The translations under genes and the position numbers were made by a program. A stretch of 64,000 nucleotides of DNA from Breviolum minutum Mf 1.05b.01 (taxonomy: Eukaryota > Sar > Dinophyceae > Suessiales > Symbiodiniaceae): positions 124,001-188,000 of the forward strand of contig DF239234.1 in the NCBI GenBank assembly GCA_000507305.1. The letters run 5' to 3'. The notes under the pieces are model-generated. The model saw nothing but the letters and a program-made list of their open reading frames with translations. It made no database searches and was not told the origin of the DNA. Every line of letters starts with the position of its first letter. Position 1 is the first letter of the stretch. This document shows, piece by piece, positions 22,165 to 32,453 of the stretch.

Positions 22165-22739
22165 GGTCTAATTGACTAACAATCATTTGTATAGCCACGG
22201 TTGGAAGTGATGAATGTCCCCTTTTTGACTGGGGGGTTTTAAAACATCACCTCCCAAAAGAGTGGCTGAAAGAAATGATTTTCGGATCATTATGATTTCA
22301 TCCAGTTTTTTGGTGATTCGTTTGATAAAAGGGTGAAACATTGACCTTATAGAAACAAAAAAACAGATTATAACTGGGTAATCCCCCTGTTGGCACGAAC
22401 ATTGACGACGAGTTCGCCCCTTGAAGAGAGGGCCCTAAGAGTTACAAGTTGTAGAATTTTCAGAACCTATGTGAGCATGAAAAAAGGAGCCCTGGTTGTT
22501 TAGGGTACATTTTGGAAAAAATTGAAAGGATCGTCTTCCAACCATCATGTTTCAGGGGCTTTTGCTGTTAAACTTTCCGGGGTGGATATAGGGGATTATG
22601 ATTATTTCATAAACCATTATAAGGATCCCGTCATTGAACAACTAGTATTTCATGGTTCAAGTATCCAGTTTTTTTTTCGTGGCTCATTTCAGGGAGGGTA
22701 GGGTTTTTGCACTTTTGCCACGGATTTCATCCATGGCGC

Positions 22740-22880
22740 TTGCCAGGCGCCACCACCACCACCGCCACCAGAGGTGACACCATAAGCAACAAAGCTTCGT
22801 TGAAGCGAAAGAAAAAGGGGAGCGGCGAAGACACACGTGGGATCTCCGTGGTTGGGAAGATGAAATTTCTTTTTGGGATG
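22740..22880 (+). CDS. Candidate exon, lysine-rich
   Basis: Within the 61-codon frame 22707-22892, the part ATRGDTISNKASLKRKKKGS followed by GEDTRGISVVGK looks like a hydrophilic linker or nuclear signal. The frame then runs into the right arm of an E/D-type element (GACATGTTAGTTTTCAGG). Function unknown. Confidence 0.38.
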
Positions 22881-23078
22881 GTCTCTTTTTAGGAGACATG
22901 TTAGTTTTCAGGGGGGAGTTGTTGTTTATGGTAAATGTAGGTATATATTCCCATCCATGGATTCCGTAAGGTTGGAAACATGTGTGTTTTTTCTCCGAGG
23001 TTTTTGGTATGCAATGTATCATCACAATGGAAGCCCAAAAATGGAGTGGAAGGTGTCATAGAAAATGTGGAAAACATA

Positions 23079-23189
23079 TCTGATGGTTCAGAAATCCCAA
23101 ACAACCACCTGGGATGTATAAAACTCTTGTGAATACTGGAGAAACTACCAACCTCAACTGGTTAGCCGGGTTTCTGAACCATCAAGTGT
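23079..23189. repeat. Family G element
   Basis: TCTGATGGTTCAGAAATCCC to GGGTTTCTGAACCATCAAG. Confidence 0.75.
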
Positions 23190-24260
23190 ATCAACAAAGG
23201 AATCTGAAATACTAAGTTAAGTGGGTTTCTTCATAGACTGGTCGGTGTGGAATCACCGCACGAGCATGGATCTTTGCCATCGTAACTCCCCACAACAATT
23301 TTCCAAATCACCATTCCTATAGATATCCATTCCTTAACATCCTCACAAGGTGAGCCCCTACCACTTAATATGTAGAGTTATAAGTTATAACTCCATTTAC
23401 ATGGGTCAGCAACCCCCCAGTGAAACCCAAGTATTTAAAAGGCCATTTCCGCTTGTCACTCCACTTACCAAAGATCGGCAAGCGACGGCCCAAACCCAAC
23501 GACCTTCAGAATCCCCCGGTCATCATCCCTGGGTTTTTTTTCGCATCTCCAAGCTTCTGTGTATCGAACTCGGGGTCCACCATAATCACTTCGTTACATG
23601 AGGAAATCAGCCCTAAAAATTCACTACGGTATAGTCCCTTGGTGAAGATGCAGGGTTTCTCCAATTGTTTAGGGCTGTTTCAAGTGATTCTGGCAAACCC
23701 CGAAATTCCATTGAAAATCCATAAATCTATGGCTATTGATGCATAGCCAAACCCTCAATAATTCATAGTAGATAGACGATTTACAACTAGTTTATTTTAA
23801 CCCCTAAATTGCTTTGCCATTTGCAAAAAAACAGTATTATATATTCCTAGGATCCTATTCTAAACCCTAGGGGTTGTCGTACCCATTAGGTGGTAAATTG
23901 CGGATCCAGCACCGATGCGCCCATGGCCCCCTAAGGTGTTCGGGCCTATGCTTCAGCTGAGGTGATCGAAAGGAGGCGCGGAAAAAAATTCAACGAAAAA
24001 GCAAGAGACCGGTAAAACCACCTACTAGGATGGCCCCTGGAAGTTAGTACATTTTAAATGGTTAGTAAATGGGTTATAACCTACTCATAAATGGGGTATA
24101 TTGAGGCTATAACCCACTTACTAACCATGTACTAACTTTTTGAGACATCCACCTACGTACCACGCTATTTGTTGTGGGGGGAACCCGTTTTGAAAAGGAT
24201 TTTTGTCAGGCCTTCATATATCAAGTGTTAGGGTGAAATGCCACCAAACTGAGGTGCTCA
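23190..24260. other. No gene recognised
   Basis: Contains an N-like fragment (23372-23440) and an inverted pair around 24040-24135 (TTAGTAAATGGGTTATAACC and TATAACCCACTTACTAACC). Open frames here are short and unremarkable. Confidence 0.4.
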
Positions 24261-24559
24261 AGCTCGTTCCGTGTTTAACGTGGAATTTCCACAATATTTT
24301 TGGGCAATTGTTCATCGCAACCTTGTGATGGGTGAATGGATCAGGGCATCCCCAAAAATGCCCGGAAAATTCAGGTTTACAGCATGGAAAATGAACATCT
24401 TGAACCCAAAGTCATGGAGGTGGATGGTTCAGCCTGATTTTCCTTTTCAAGTGGGTGAATCTTTAAGTTGCAGCCGTTAATGTTCACAGGAATTTGTGCT
24501 ATTTGCCCAAATATGTCGAAAAAATCTTAAACTTCGCACAATAGAAGAGGTAGGCTTCC

Positions 24560-24838
24560 TTGGGACCCAGGAAGGGAAAATGGTTGAGTTCATGGTGCGA
24601 AATTGTTTGGCCGGTGCTTATTGATGAGCAAATGAGCAAAAAGATGGCCATTTTTCCTACTAAATCACGAGCAAATGAGCAACTGGGTGGGGGTGAAGCA
24701 CTTGCCAGTTGTGGTTTAAAGTGTTTCACCCCTGAAACATTGAACCACTGGTTGCTCAATTCATATGGGTCTTCTTTCTTCACGCTTTATTTCTGGGCAG
24801 GGTGTGGCTTTTGTATGATGGGGCTCGGCAACTGGTGA
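24560..24838 (+). CDS. Candidate exon, unrecognised
   Basis: A 92-codon frame with no introner inside. The second half (ANEQLGGGEALASCGLKCFT, then LNHWLLNSYGSSFF and hydrophobic residues) is protein-like; the first half is less so. GAGCAAATGAGCAA is repeated at 24626 and 24671. No family recognised. Confidence 0.35.
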   Translation: MGPRKGKWLSSWCEIVWPVLIDEQMSKKMAIFPTKSRANEQLGGGEALASCGLKCFTPETLNHWLLNSYGSSFFTLYFWAGCGFCMMGLGNW

Positions 24839-24902
24839 TGGTGCTAGACTTCAATTTTGTGCCTGGGGGATCAGCTAGAATTCCCATGAGCAATGAAACA
24901 AA

Positions 24903-25010
24903 AGCCTGGTTATTTAGGGTTTATAGGGGATAGGAAACTACCCAGTTATATGGGGATTATAGTAAACCATTATAAGGATCCCTATCAAGCAACCAGTATA
25001 ATGGAAAGTA
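24903..25010. repeat. Family J element
   Basis: GGTTTATAGGGGATAGGAAA, CTACCCAGTTATATGGGG and ACCATTATAAGGATCCC. Confidence 0.68.
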
Positions 25011-25385
25011 AGAGGGTTTGTTTCGTGGCTCCCATGACTTGCGACACAAAGTTTCACCAAATGATTCAGTTTCACCAAAGTAGGCTTGGTTGCTTTATAT
25101 CATCGGTATCCATAGGGTTGATGGAAGAAATCCATAGAAATCCAGCTTTCTTACATCAGTAGCAGTTAGACCAGCTACAATGTGGACTCTCATATTTCAT
25201 TGCCCATACAGCTTCACAAACTACACCATAAGAAGCCTTCTAGCTGGGGTTTAGCCCTCGTTACACCAGCATATACTTGGGATTACATGGATTACCCTCC
25301 TGGGAACAAAAAAACATATCCCAGTCCCTACCTATGCACTCTTGAAGATGATGATCTTCCTTTTCCCTTTTGTCAATAGCTGTTT

Positions 25386-25501
25386 CTGGTTCCCTTAATA
25401 GGTGGTAGGTGATATATAATCACCCAATAGGCAATATATAAGTGGTATATACTGCCAATTGGGGGATTATATGGTACCTACCACCTATTGAGGGAACCAG
25501 G
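25386..25501. repeat. Family L element
   Basis: CTGGTTCCCTTAATAGGTGG and CCACCTATTGAGGGAACCAG are inverted; the interior ATAATCACCCAAT pairs with ATTGGGGGATTAT, making an almost complete palindrome. Confidence 0.8.
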
Positions 25502-25658
25502 AAACTCCATTGATTTTGGTGGGATATTTGATCGTGGAGGGTGAGTTTGACTTACAAGGTGAACAACCAAACTAGAACTATCGAAACAAAGGATTTCACG
25601 ACGCAACCGCCGCTTTTAATGGGTGTTTTTTTTTCGTAAGGGCGACAGACGCCAAAAC

Positions 25659-26000
25659 ATGGCCCAAAACGTCGAGAAATACAACGATCTGATGATGGAG
25701 GTTTTCTTTTCCAAGACACCTGTTGAAGGCAGAGTTCTTCGTGAGCTGTTGAATGGGGACTGGACAATTTAAGGTGTGTTGCAACACTACTGCTGGGGTT
25801 GCTGTGACTCACAGCTTCACACATGCCAGAAACTTGAGGCATATTTGCAAAAGACATTGGCCAAAGCAGCGCCACAAGTGTTCTCACGACAACTTGGGGG
25901 TTGGTGCAGATACCGGATTTTCGATTGGTTTGCAAAGTTTGTGTCGATCCACGGCCTCCTCCGGCAAGTCTTTGATTCCGTGTGGGGGTTCAATAGGTGA
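25659..26000 (+). CDS. Unrecognised ORF with an in-frame TAA
   Basis: ATG at 25659 starts MAQNVEKYNDLMMEVFFSKT and continues to LRELLNGDWTI, where TAA (25770-25772 region) interrupts. The same frame continues with QLHTCQKLEAYLQKTLAKA, aromatic YRIFDWFAKFVS and LLRQVFDSVWGF to TGA near 25998. The two halves share phase and character, so this is either a gene with a recent stop mutation, a readthrough, or two exons with a tiny intron. No introner interrupts it. Function unknown. Confidence 0.5.
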
Positions 26001-26132
26001 AGGTGAAGACAGAACTGATTTGGTGCCTTTTGAATCACTTATTTGATTGGTTGGTGAAGTATTATCTCGTCTAGGCAGCATTTATACTAATGGTAATGTT
26101 CCCCAAATACCCAGCCAGTTAATAGTTTTCTG

Positions 26133-26229
26133 GTTGGTGGTTTCAATTTTTTTAATTTTCACCCCTATTTGGGGAAGATTCCCATTTTGACTAATATTTT
26201 TCAGATGGGTTGGTTCAGCCACCAACTAG
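26133..26229 (+). repeat. Family A introner
   Basis: GTTGGTGGTTTCAAT to GGTTCAGCCACCAACTAG; intact core. Confidence 0.82.
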
Positions 26230-27039
26230 TTTTGGATTATCAGTTTCGCCCACTTTATCGGTTGGCTCCTGCAGTTCGAAACCAACATGGAACTAAAGGG
26301 GTCTCTTCTTTGTTCCATGCCTGGAAACTAATGGAACCTCAACATACCCCTGTGGAGCATACCCCAAAAAAAATCCAAGAGAACTCCCAAATGCAAGGAA
26401 TTCCGAAAATCAACTGTTGGTTGGGGGTCGTTTGGGTATGTTCACCACCATTACTTCCATATAAATACCATTGGTAAATCACCAATATCATGGTGATTTA
26501 CCAATGGTGATTCACTTCAGAGCTGGGTTCCAGGGGTATGTTGGAAAATTGTTATACATCTTATATCACCACTAAAAGAACCCCCCCCCCTATGCCACCC
26601 CAAGAAATTTTAGGCCCAAACAGGCCCAATTAAGGGACCACTGGTGGTGAATCGTCTCGAATAAGAAGGGACCCCGGCGTTTTTTCCTGGGGGGAAGCGT
26701 GGCATCCAAGGGCGGGAAACCCCTTGGATACCCAACTCCTTTAGCTTCCAAGTTTGTAGGAGAGATCCAGTGGAGTTGCCAGAAGAACCCAAGGTGGGAG
26801 TTGCATTTGGGGCGGAAAGCCTCCAAAAAAAATTGGGTCCTTTTAAGGGTCCTTTTAATGGTGTGAATCAACAGGAAATTCATGATTTTTTTTCCACCTG
26901 TTTTTGTGAGGATCAAACAATGCAACATACTAACTTGACTTTTTGAGTTGACCTTTTTGGGTTTAAGAGATGCAGGCTGCTAAAAACTAAACTAAACCTT
27001 TTAGCGTCCTTTGGGACCGGCAAATTTTGCCTCCTGGTA

Positions 27040-27128
27040 AATCTTATTAGGTAATTTTAAAGAATTTCAAGGGATTTGCCCTGAATTTCGTGCATTTGTG
27101 TGGGTTGGTAATGACGAATGACCCCGGC
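27040..27128. repeat. Family K element, right half
   Basis: GGTAATTTTAAAGAATTTC through GAATGACCCCGGCG. Confidence 0.5.
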
Positions 27129-27197
27129 GTTTGTACGAAGGTTCCGGGAGTTTTTCTTCAACCGAGCCGGAGGGGTTTCGAAAAAAATCCCCAACTA
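27129..27197 (+). CDS. Short exon candidate
   Basis: Between a K remnant and a family O element one frame reads RLYEGSGSFSSTEPEGFRKK, a polar low-complexity segment. Short; unrecognised. Confidence 0.33.
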
Positions 27198-27330
27198 CTT
27201 GGATGTCCCGTGACGGAAGTTAGGATCAAAGGTGATCGGATCAGTGGGTTATTTCACCCCAATTCAACCCCCATTTAGAAGTAAGTTATAACCCATTGAT
27301 CCTAACTTCCGTCCCGGGACATCCAAGTAT
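27197..27330. repeat. Family O element
   Basis: CTTGGATGTCCCGTGACGG and CCGTCCCGGGACATCCAAG; inner arms AAGTTAGGATCA and TGATCCTAACTT pair too. Confidence 0.78.
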
Positions 27331-27566
27331 GATTTTTGAGAGCGATTACAGTAATTAGGAGCAACCGCCATTCGATCAGCACATCTTGGTTTTTTTGGGG
27401 TGGATTTTTTGTCCCCAAAACTTGGGGGGAAAAGAAAAATGCCCGAAATTTGACTCGACAAAAAAACGCATGTCATGTTTTTGACAAATTTCGCTTGAAG
27501 AAAGAATTACACTCAGTTTATGTCAGGGTCAAGATTCTCAGCTGTGTGACTCATCTGATCTTGGAT

Positions 27567-27668
27567 GTGTTTAAGGTGATTTTTTACTTCCTACCATGGT
27601 AAACCAACATTGAACCAGCATTTGGGAGAATATGTTTTACTTTTTTGAAGCCTCTTAAGCAAATCCAA
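27567..27668. repeat. Family R element
   Basis: CTTCCTACCATGGTAAACCA, TTGGGAGAATATGTTTTAC and CTTAAGCAAATCC. Confidence 0.6.
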
Positions 27669-27762
27669 GTTTGTGTTCATCAGAAAAGTGCATCATCTTT
27701 TTCTAGGAAATTGAGAGCCATAAGTACACCACCCGAAAAATAACAACCGGTACCTGAACATA

Positions 27763-27873
27763 GATATGCGTGTTTCCGAAAATAGGGGTACCCCAAATCA
27801 TCCATTTTAATAGGGTTTTCCATTATAAATCATCCATTTTGGGGTACCCCTAGTCTCAGAAACACGCATATCT
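27763..27873. repeat. Family B element with extended inverted ends
   Basis: The inverted repeat includes copy-specific outer bases: AGATATGCGTGTTTC at the left and GAAACACGCATATCT at the right pair perfectly. Confidence 0.8.
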
Positions 27874-28116
27874 GGAAAAAGAAGATTCTTGATTTTAAAG
27901 GTCCAGTCGTTAGTTTTGGGGAGTGTATGCGCCCTGGAGTTTTTTGGACGACCCTCCCTCAAAACACCTAGAAAGATTGCATCCCAAACAAGGGGAAAGG
28001 GAGTCTTCCAATCATCCATTTTCAGGTGTAAACTCACTCTTAGTTTCAGGGAGTGCATTTGATAAAACATTTTGCAGAAAAAAACTGACACCCTTGTTTT
28101 GGTAAGACTTTTTCAG

Positions 28117-28168
28117 GTGCGGTGCAACCTACAAACTGAATTGACTTGTGTCAGCGCAGGCGGAGAAA
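28117..28168 (+). CDS. Short exon candidate upstream of the viral insertion
   Basis: Bounded by TTTTTCAG| on the left and AACAC|GTGAGAAAG on the right, giving CNLQTELTCVSAGGEN in one frame. Size and signals suit a small exon; no family. Confidence 0.35.
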
Positions 28169-28434
28169 ACACGTGAGAAAGTCGATGAACCATAAAAAAC
28201 AGTCGTTGGTTGATGTGTGTGTGTGTGATGGGGATGAAATCAACCCACCTTGTGTTTTTAATCGGGGAATTTGAAATCATCCCTGACATGACAACCCCTT
28301 TTTTCGAAGCACTAGCAACTAGTAGAATCTGAATGGAATGGAGGTTTTTTGTCATGTCTCAAAATAAATCTTGAAAGTGAATCTTGCCTTGAAGATGGGC
28401 TCGACAACAATTGATGTTTGGGTGAGATCTCTAT

Positions 28435-28454
28435 TTGATCATCATCTAGCTGGT
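28435..28454. repeat. Left target-site duplication of the viral insertion
   Basis: TTGATCATCATCTAGCTGGT, identical over 20 of 20 bases to 31317-31336. The flanking bases differ on both sides, which fixes the length. Confidence 0.93.
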
Positions 28455-29062
28455 TTTTTTTTGATGCCAGCTGCTAGGGTACGTGTCCCGGGCGGTTCGC
28501 CCTTCAGTCAGCTACAACGACGCGAAAAGGACTATTCCGATTCGTGAAAAGATAACAAAAACATTCACGTTCATTGGCAGAAACAATGAAACGAATTAAA
28601 CAAACAAATTCGAAAACAAATTAATCCTCCGAGGAAGAGTGCGTCAGAGACGAGAGATCCATTCCGGAGTCAAGTCATCAATGGTGCACAAAGAAAGGAG
28701 GATCGGCGCAGAGAAGCCATTGGGTTCGAGATACCGGTGACAAGAGGCGCATTCAATCAGGGAGAAGGAAGCACCGATGACATAAAGTATCACATAACAA
28801 TGAACAACACTGGCCATGAAGTCCTGTGAAACACGGGTCATAATGTACAAATGCCGGAAAGTTGGAGAGCGCAAGCAACTTAACCAACCCAGGTCTTGGT
28901 GAAACCGCGTGAGACGTATAGGCAAAAACGAAAAGGGGCATGCAAGAAACCGACCTCAGAGTCCACTCGAGTGTTCTTCTTCTCGATGTAGTGAAGCACC
29001 GCCAGACCACAAAGAAGAAAAAATAGAGTGCGCCCAAAAAAAATTGCCCCCACCATATCACC
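28455..29062 (+). other. 5' leader region of the viral insertion
   Basis: About 600 bases between the left junction and the polymerase ATG. It begins with a T run, then a compact hairpin at 28490-28502 (5-bp G/C stem, 3-base loop), which would suit a structured viral RNA 5' end. No + strand protein is evident. On the minus strand an open frame of 93 codons (28644-28925) with a hydrophobic middle could mark a separate RNA joined to the viral one, or be chance. Which part is viral leader and which might be another cDNA cannot be told from sequence alone. Confidence 0.5.
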
Positions 29063-31331
29063 ATGGCAGAAGGGAAGTTCAAATTCATTGACTTCCTTGA
29101 TCGGGTAATTGGTGACCTATTCCAGGATGGCCTGGAGCTCCGTAAGAAGCAATGGGGTGTGATTGCCGCCGCGCCGGTCTCTTGGAGAGACGACTTGCAG
29201 GCAATCACAGAGCTTCTAGGAGTGTGGTCGGTTGGCCTCTACGAGGCCACGTGCCTATTGGCACGGAGAACTGGTCCATGCCGATGCAGCCGGTCCAAGG
29301 GCGGTAAAATGGGTCGTAAAGACAAACCATTGCCCGAGGATCAAAGGCTGGCTGCGGAGGTAGCATTTAAGAGCTATTCTCAGAAACTTGAGAACAGTCT
29401 CCAGATTGTTTGCTATTTCCGTAGCTTGTATGAAGTCTTGATTGATTCAGATGAATCATTTGCGACTTCGATAACTCCGGCCGACCTCCTGACTCATCTC
29501 CGTGAGTTGGTGGAGCTCTGCCCTAAGGACCTTATTTCGGCGTTTGGCCGATGGCTAGGTTTCTTAAGCAAGAACTCCCTCCCAAGCCGGATGGCTTGCG
29601 TGAGGAGGTCGTTAAACTTCCTTTTGTCCTTTTCTCTGGAGGAGCAAAGGGTCCACGGAGTTTGCGCAACTTGGCAGCTGCCAGGCCCAACAATCGAAGG
29701 GCAATGCAAGTGTTTTGGAGCTGGCTTCAGGGGTCCAAGAGAGGACTCCCTCAAGTGCCCGAGGAGTTTATCCTTGCGACAAAGAGGAAACATTGCGCTG
29801 CACTTTCCAGTGGAAAAGAGATCGACAGCTGCGCCATTGGTGCGGCAATCCAGGCTGGAATGCCTGCGCCTCCCACTCAAGAAGTGAAGGAGGAAAGACG
29901 CAGTGTGTTCGCCAGTGGATCTCAGAGAAGCTTTCCGAGCTTCAACCACAGGATGACCCGACCGGAAAGGTAAATGAGGTCTCCTCATTCCTTCGTTCAA
30001 AACATCTTCTACCCAAAGTGCCTATGGCTACGATTGCCAAATGGGCGCGCGAGGATGTGGACGAACAGCTTGAAGCTCAGGTCTGCGTGATCCAGGAGCC
30101 ACTGAAGGCTCGTGTGATCACAAAAGGCGACGCGAGAGCTTACTATGCTGTCATGCCTCTCCAGAAGGACTGCTGGAAGCACTTAGCTGCAAAGGAGGAG
30201 TTCAGTCTCATAGGACGCCCCCTAGCCGAGGAGAATTTGATCAATATCGACCAAGGTACTGATCGAGTACTTGCTGCCTCAGGCTTGAAAGAGACCTTCG
30301 AAGAGTGGGTTAGCGGTGACTATTCCGCGGCCACTGACGGTCTCTCGCTTGAGATTTCGCAGCTTGCCCTTCGACAGTACATGATGTCGATTGGTCTGTC
30401 AGAGAAAGATGATCTCTGGCAGTTGGCCTCCAAGGCTTTGGGCGCTCACAAGGTGAGCTATGGGAAGACCCACGATGGCAGTGATTCTGACAATCAGTTG
30501 CCTGACGATTTTGTCATGAAAGGACAATTAATGGGGTCTCCGATGTCCTTTCCCATCTTGTGTGCGATCAACTTTGTCGCCTACAAGACCGCTCTGCGCC
30601 GTTACATCAAGGCAAAGGGCGGAAATTGGGATGAGGTTGCCAAGATTGGTAGCTTGCCAGTATGTGTGAACGGTGATGACATATTGTTCAAAGCGAACAA
30701 GGAATTCTTCACCAATTTCTGGCAGCCAGCGATCAAAGCCATAGGGTTCAGCCTTAGCCTGGGTAAGAACTACTTCTCAGGCACATTCCTTACCGTTAAT
30801 TCGGAAGGTTGGCGTCCCATGAAGAATGGTCGCTTTCAGAAACTTGGCTACCTCAATACCGGACTGATCTATGCCGGGCCTAACGGGACCATGCGTCCAC
30901 CACTTAGGCAATCACATGCCGAAATGCCCTGGACTGGCAAGTTCCAGGAGTGTTTGAACGGCTGTGTCAATCCAAAGCGTACGCGTGGCCGGCTCCGCCA
31001 CTTCTACGGAAACGATGTGTGGTCCCACACGAAAGGAGGTCGTTTAAACCTCTTTGCGAAGGTTGAGCAAGGCGGTCTGGGAATTTCACTACCACCAGGC
31101 ATCGTGCCAGGATGGACGTGGTTCCAAAAGGCGCTTGCGCATCACCTACGCCACAAGGTCTTCAATTTCTTTGAAGAATGTGAGGTCTCGCTAGGAGCTG
31201 AGATGAATTCTCTTCTCGGCTTACCAGAAGACTTTGTATTCAAGAAAGAGACTGAAGAACCCCCGTGCCAGAGTACCTACGTTACGCCAAGACCTGCAGC
31301 TCGCAGTATGGCGAAATTGATCATCATCTAG
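29063..31331 (+). pseudogene. Viral RNA-dependent RNA polymerase, narna/ourmia-like, frame-broken copy
   Basis: Template-directed RNA polymerase of a Lenarviricota-type virus (Botourmiaviridae- or Narnaviridae-like). Three overlapping frames carry it: 29063-29887 (N-terminal helical region), 29551-29973, and 29715-31331 with the catalytic core. The frame therefore appears to change twice, once in 29551-29887 and once in 29715-29973. In the last frame (538 codons) motif F-like PLKARVITKGD lies near 30099-30131. Motif A GDYSAATD has its aspartates at residues 202 and 208, motif B MGSPMSFPI at about 273-281, and motif C NGDD with its first Asp at 321. A downstream lysine-Phe-Ser and Asn-Ser-Glu signature follows at 30760-30806. 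The catalytic residues are intact, but the C-terminus runs into the target duplication, so the 3' end is cut or altered. No expression is implied. Confidence 0.9.
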
Positions 31332-31336
31332 CTGGT
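31317..31336. repeat. Right target-site duplication of the viral insertion
   Basis: Second copy of the 20-bp repeat. It contains the CTAG and the first TGGTGG bases of a family A element and also supplies the stop codon (TAG at 31329-31331) that ends the polymerase reading frame. Confidence 0.93.
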
Positions 31337-31427
31337 GGTTTCAATGATTGTTTATCTTACCCTTACTTGGAGAAATCCAATTTGACGAGCATATTGTTCA
31401 GATCATTGGGAAAAAAGCAGCAACTAG
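31332..31427 (+). repeat. Family A introner split by the viral insertion
   Basis: The remaining body continues CTGGTGGTTTCAATG to GCAGCAACTAG. Its first bases are duplicated at 28447-28454, on the other side of the insertion. Confidence 0.8.
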
Positions 31428-31681
31428 TTTCTCTTGTTGTTGGTCATATTCTTATGGCTAGTCAACCAATCAACCAACTCCGCCCCAACGTCCACGTACC
31501 CTCCCAGAAATAGAGGTTCAACAAGGCCTTAAGGGAAGCCAATTGGTTGAATCTCATCTTCTCATGATTGCATTTTTTTCAGGGTGACCTCCCGTGATGG
31601 CATTCTAAGCTCACCTTGGCTTTGTTGAACACCCTTCTGTTGGGGATAAACTCATCCCGCCTTTGATTGGAAAATCCTTTT

Positions 31682-31789
31682 ACACCCTGGAAGATTAACA
31701 TGGAACATTCAAATCACCCATTTAGAAAGGAAAATGATCTTCCAAACCCCTATGACTATGTTCCATCTTAATCTTCCAGGGTGTAATGG
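31682..31789. repeat. Family E element
   Basis: ACACCCTGGAAGATTAACATGG and TCCATCTTAATCTTCCAGGGTGT arms are inverted over about 20 bases. Confidence 0.75.
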
Positions 31790-31844
31790 GTATATAAATC
31801 CCCTACTATTGGGTTAATGACCTGCCTCAATCAACTTGGATTTG

Positions 31845-31942
31845 TTTTTGGTGCTACCATGGTACATCACCATGTTTCACCACCATTTTGGGAGAAGATG
31901 TTTGGAATTTTTTTTCCAACTACCCTTTCCAAACAAATCTAA
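31845..31942. repeat. Family R element
   Basis: TGCTACCATGGTACATCACC, TTTGGGAGAAGATGTTTGG and ACAAATCTAAAG. Confidence 0.6.
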
Positions 31943-32453
31943 AGTAACCTTTAGCAAACTATTTCAGGGAAACGCAGGTAGGTGAAATATTTGAAAATTT
32001 TATGCAGATGGTCATCTTGTTTTTTGTTTTTTTTTCGGCTGGGTACTGATATCAACACCACGTCCCAGGGTGTGACACTTCAAAAGTTGATAGTGAGATA
32101 AAACGATTACAAAAAGTTGCTGTTATATATATGCACCCATGAAAACTAACATGACATAGGAAAATCCCCTCTTTCTCTAGGAAATACATCTTCAAATGAT
32201 GAAGATTCCATTGTCATCTTCTCTTTCGGAAAGGGGTGGGGGATAGATTGGATTTTGTTTCAACATTGCTGATTTTGGCAAGGTTTTCATGCTTCATTGT
32301 CACCTCGCGTGTTTTGCTTTGTTTTGTTTTGTAGAGGGCAGAATGTCATTGCTCAAGTGCTGCATTTGTTCCAAACGTGTACCTCGCCGTTCGCACCTGA
32401 AAAGATGAAATACCAAAAGCCAAGTTGTATTCCAAGCATCAATTTTCAGGTGC

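Larger units (their letters stand above)
28455..31336 (+). mobile_element. Endogenous non-retroviral RNA-virus element (RdRp insertion)
   Basis: A 2.86 kb block differs from everything around it: it contains no introner-like element, looks richer in G+C, and holds one long + strand coding region for a viral RNA-dependent RNA polymerase. It is bounded by a perfect 20-bp direct repeat (28435-28454 and 31317-31336). The repeat is the host sequence at the left edge of a family A element, whose remainder continues at 31337. A run of nine T begins at the left boundary, as expected if a poly(A)-ended RNA was copied by target-primed reverse transcription with its 3' end on the left. The polymerase type belongs to positive-strand RNA viruses with no DNA stage, so integration must have used cellular reverse transcriptase (established knowledge plus inference). 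No reverse transcriptase, integrase or capsid gene is visible inside. Confidence 0.9.

Noticed and set aside
28753..29208. 151-codon minus-strand frame at the start of the viral insertion
   Set aside because: Runs across the polymerase start and is mostly the complement of coding sequence; kept only as a remark on the leader region.
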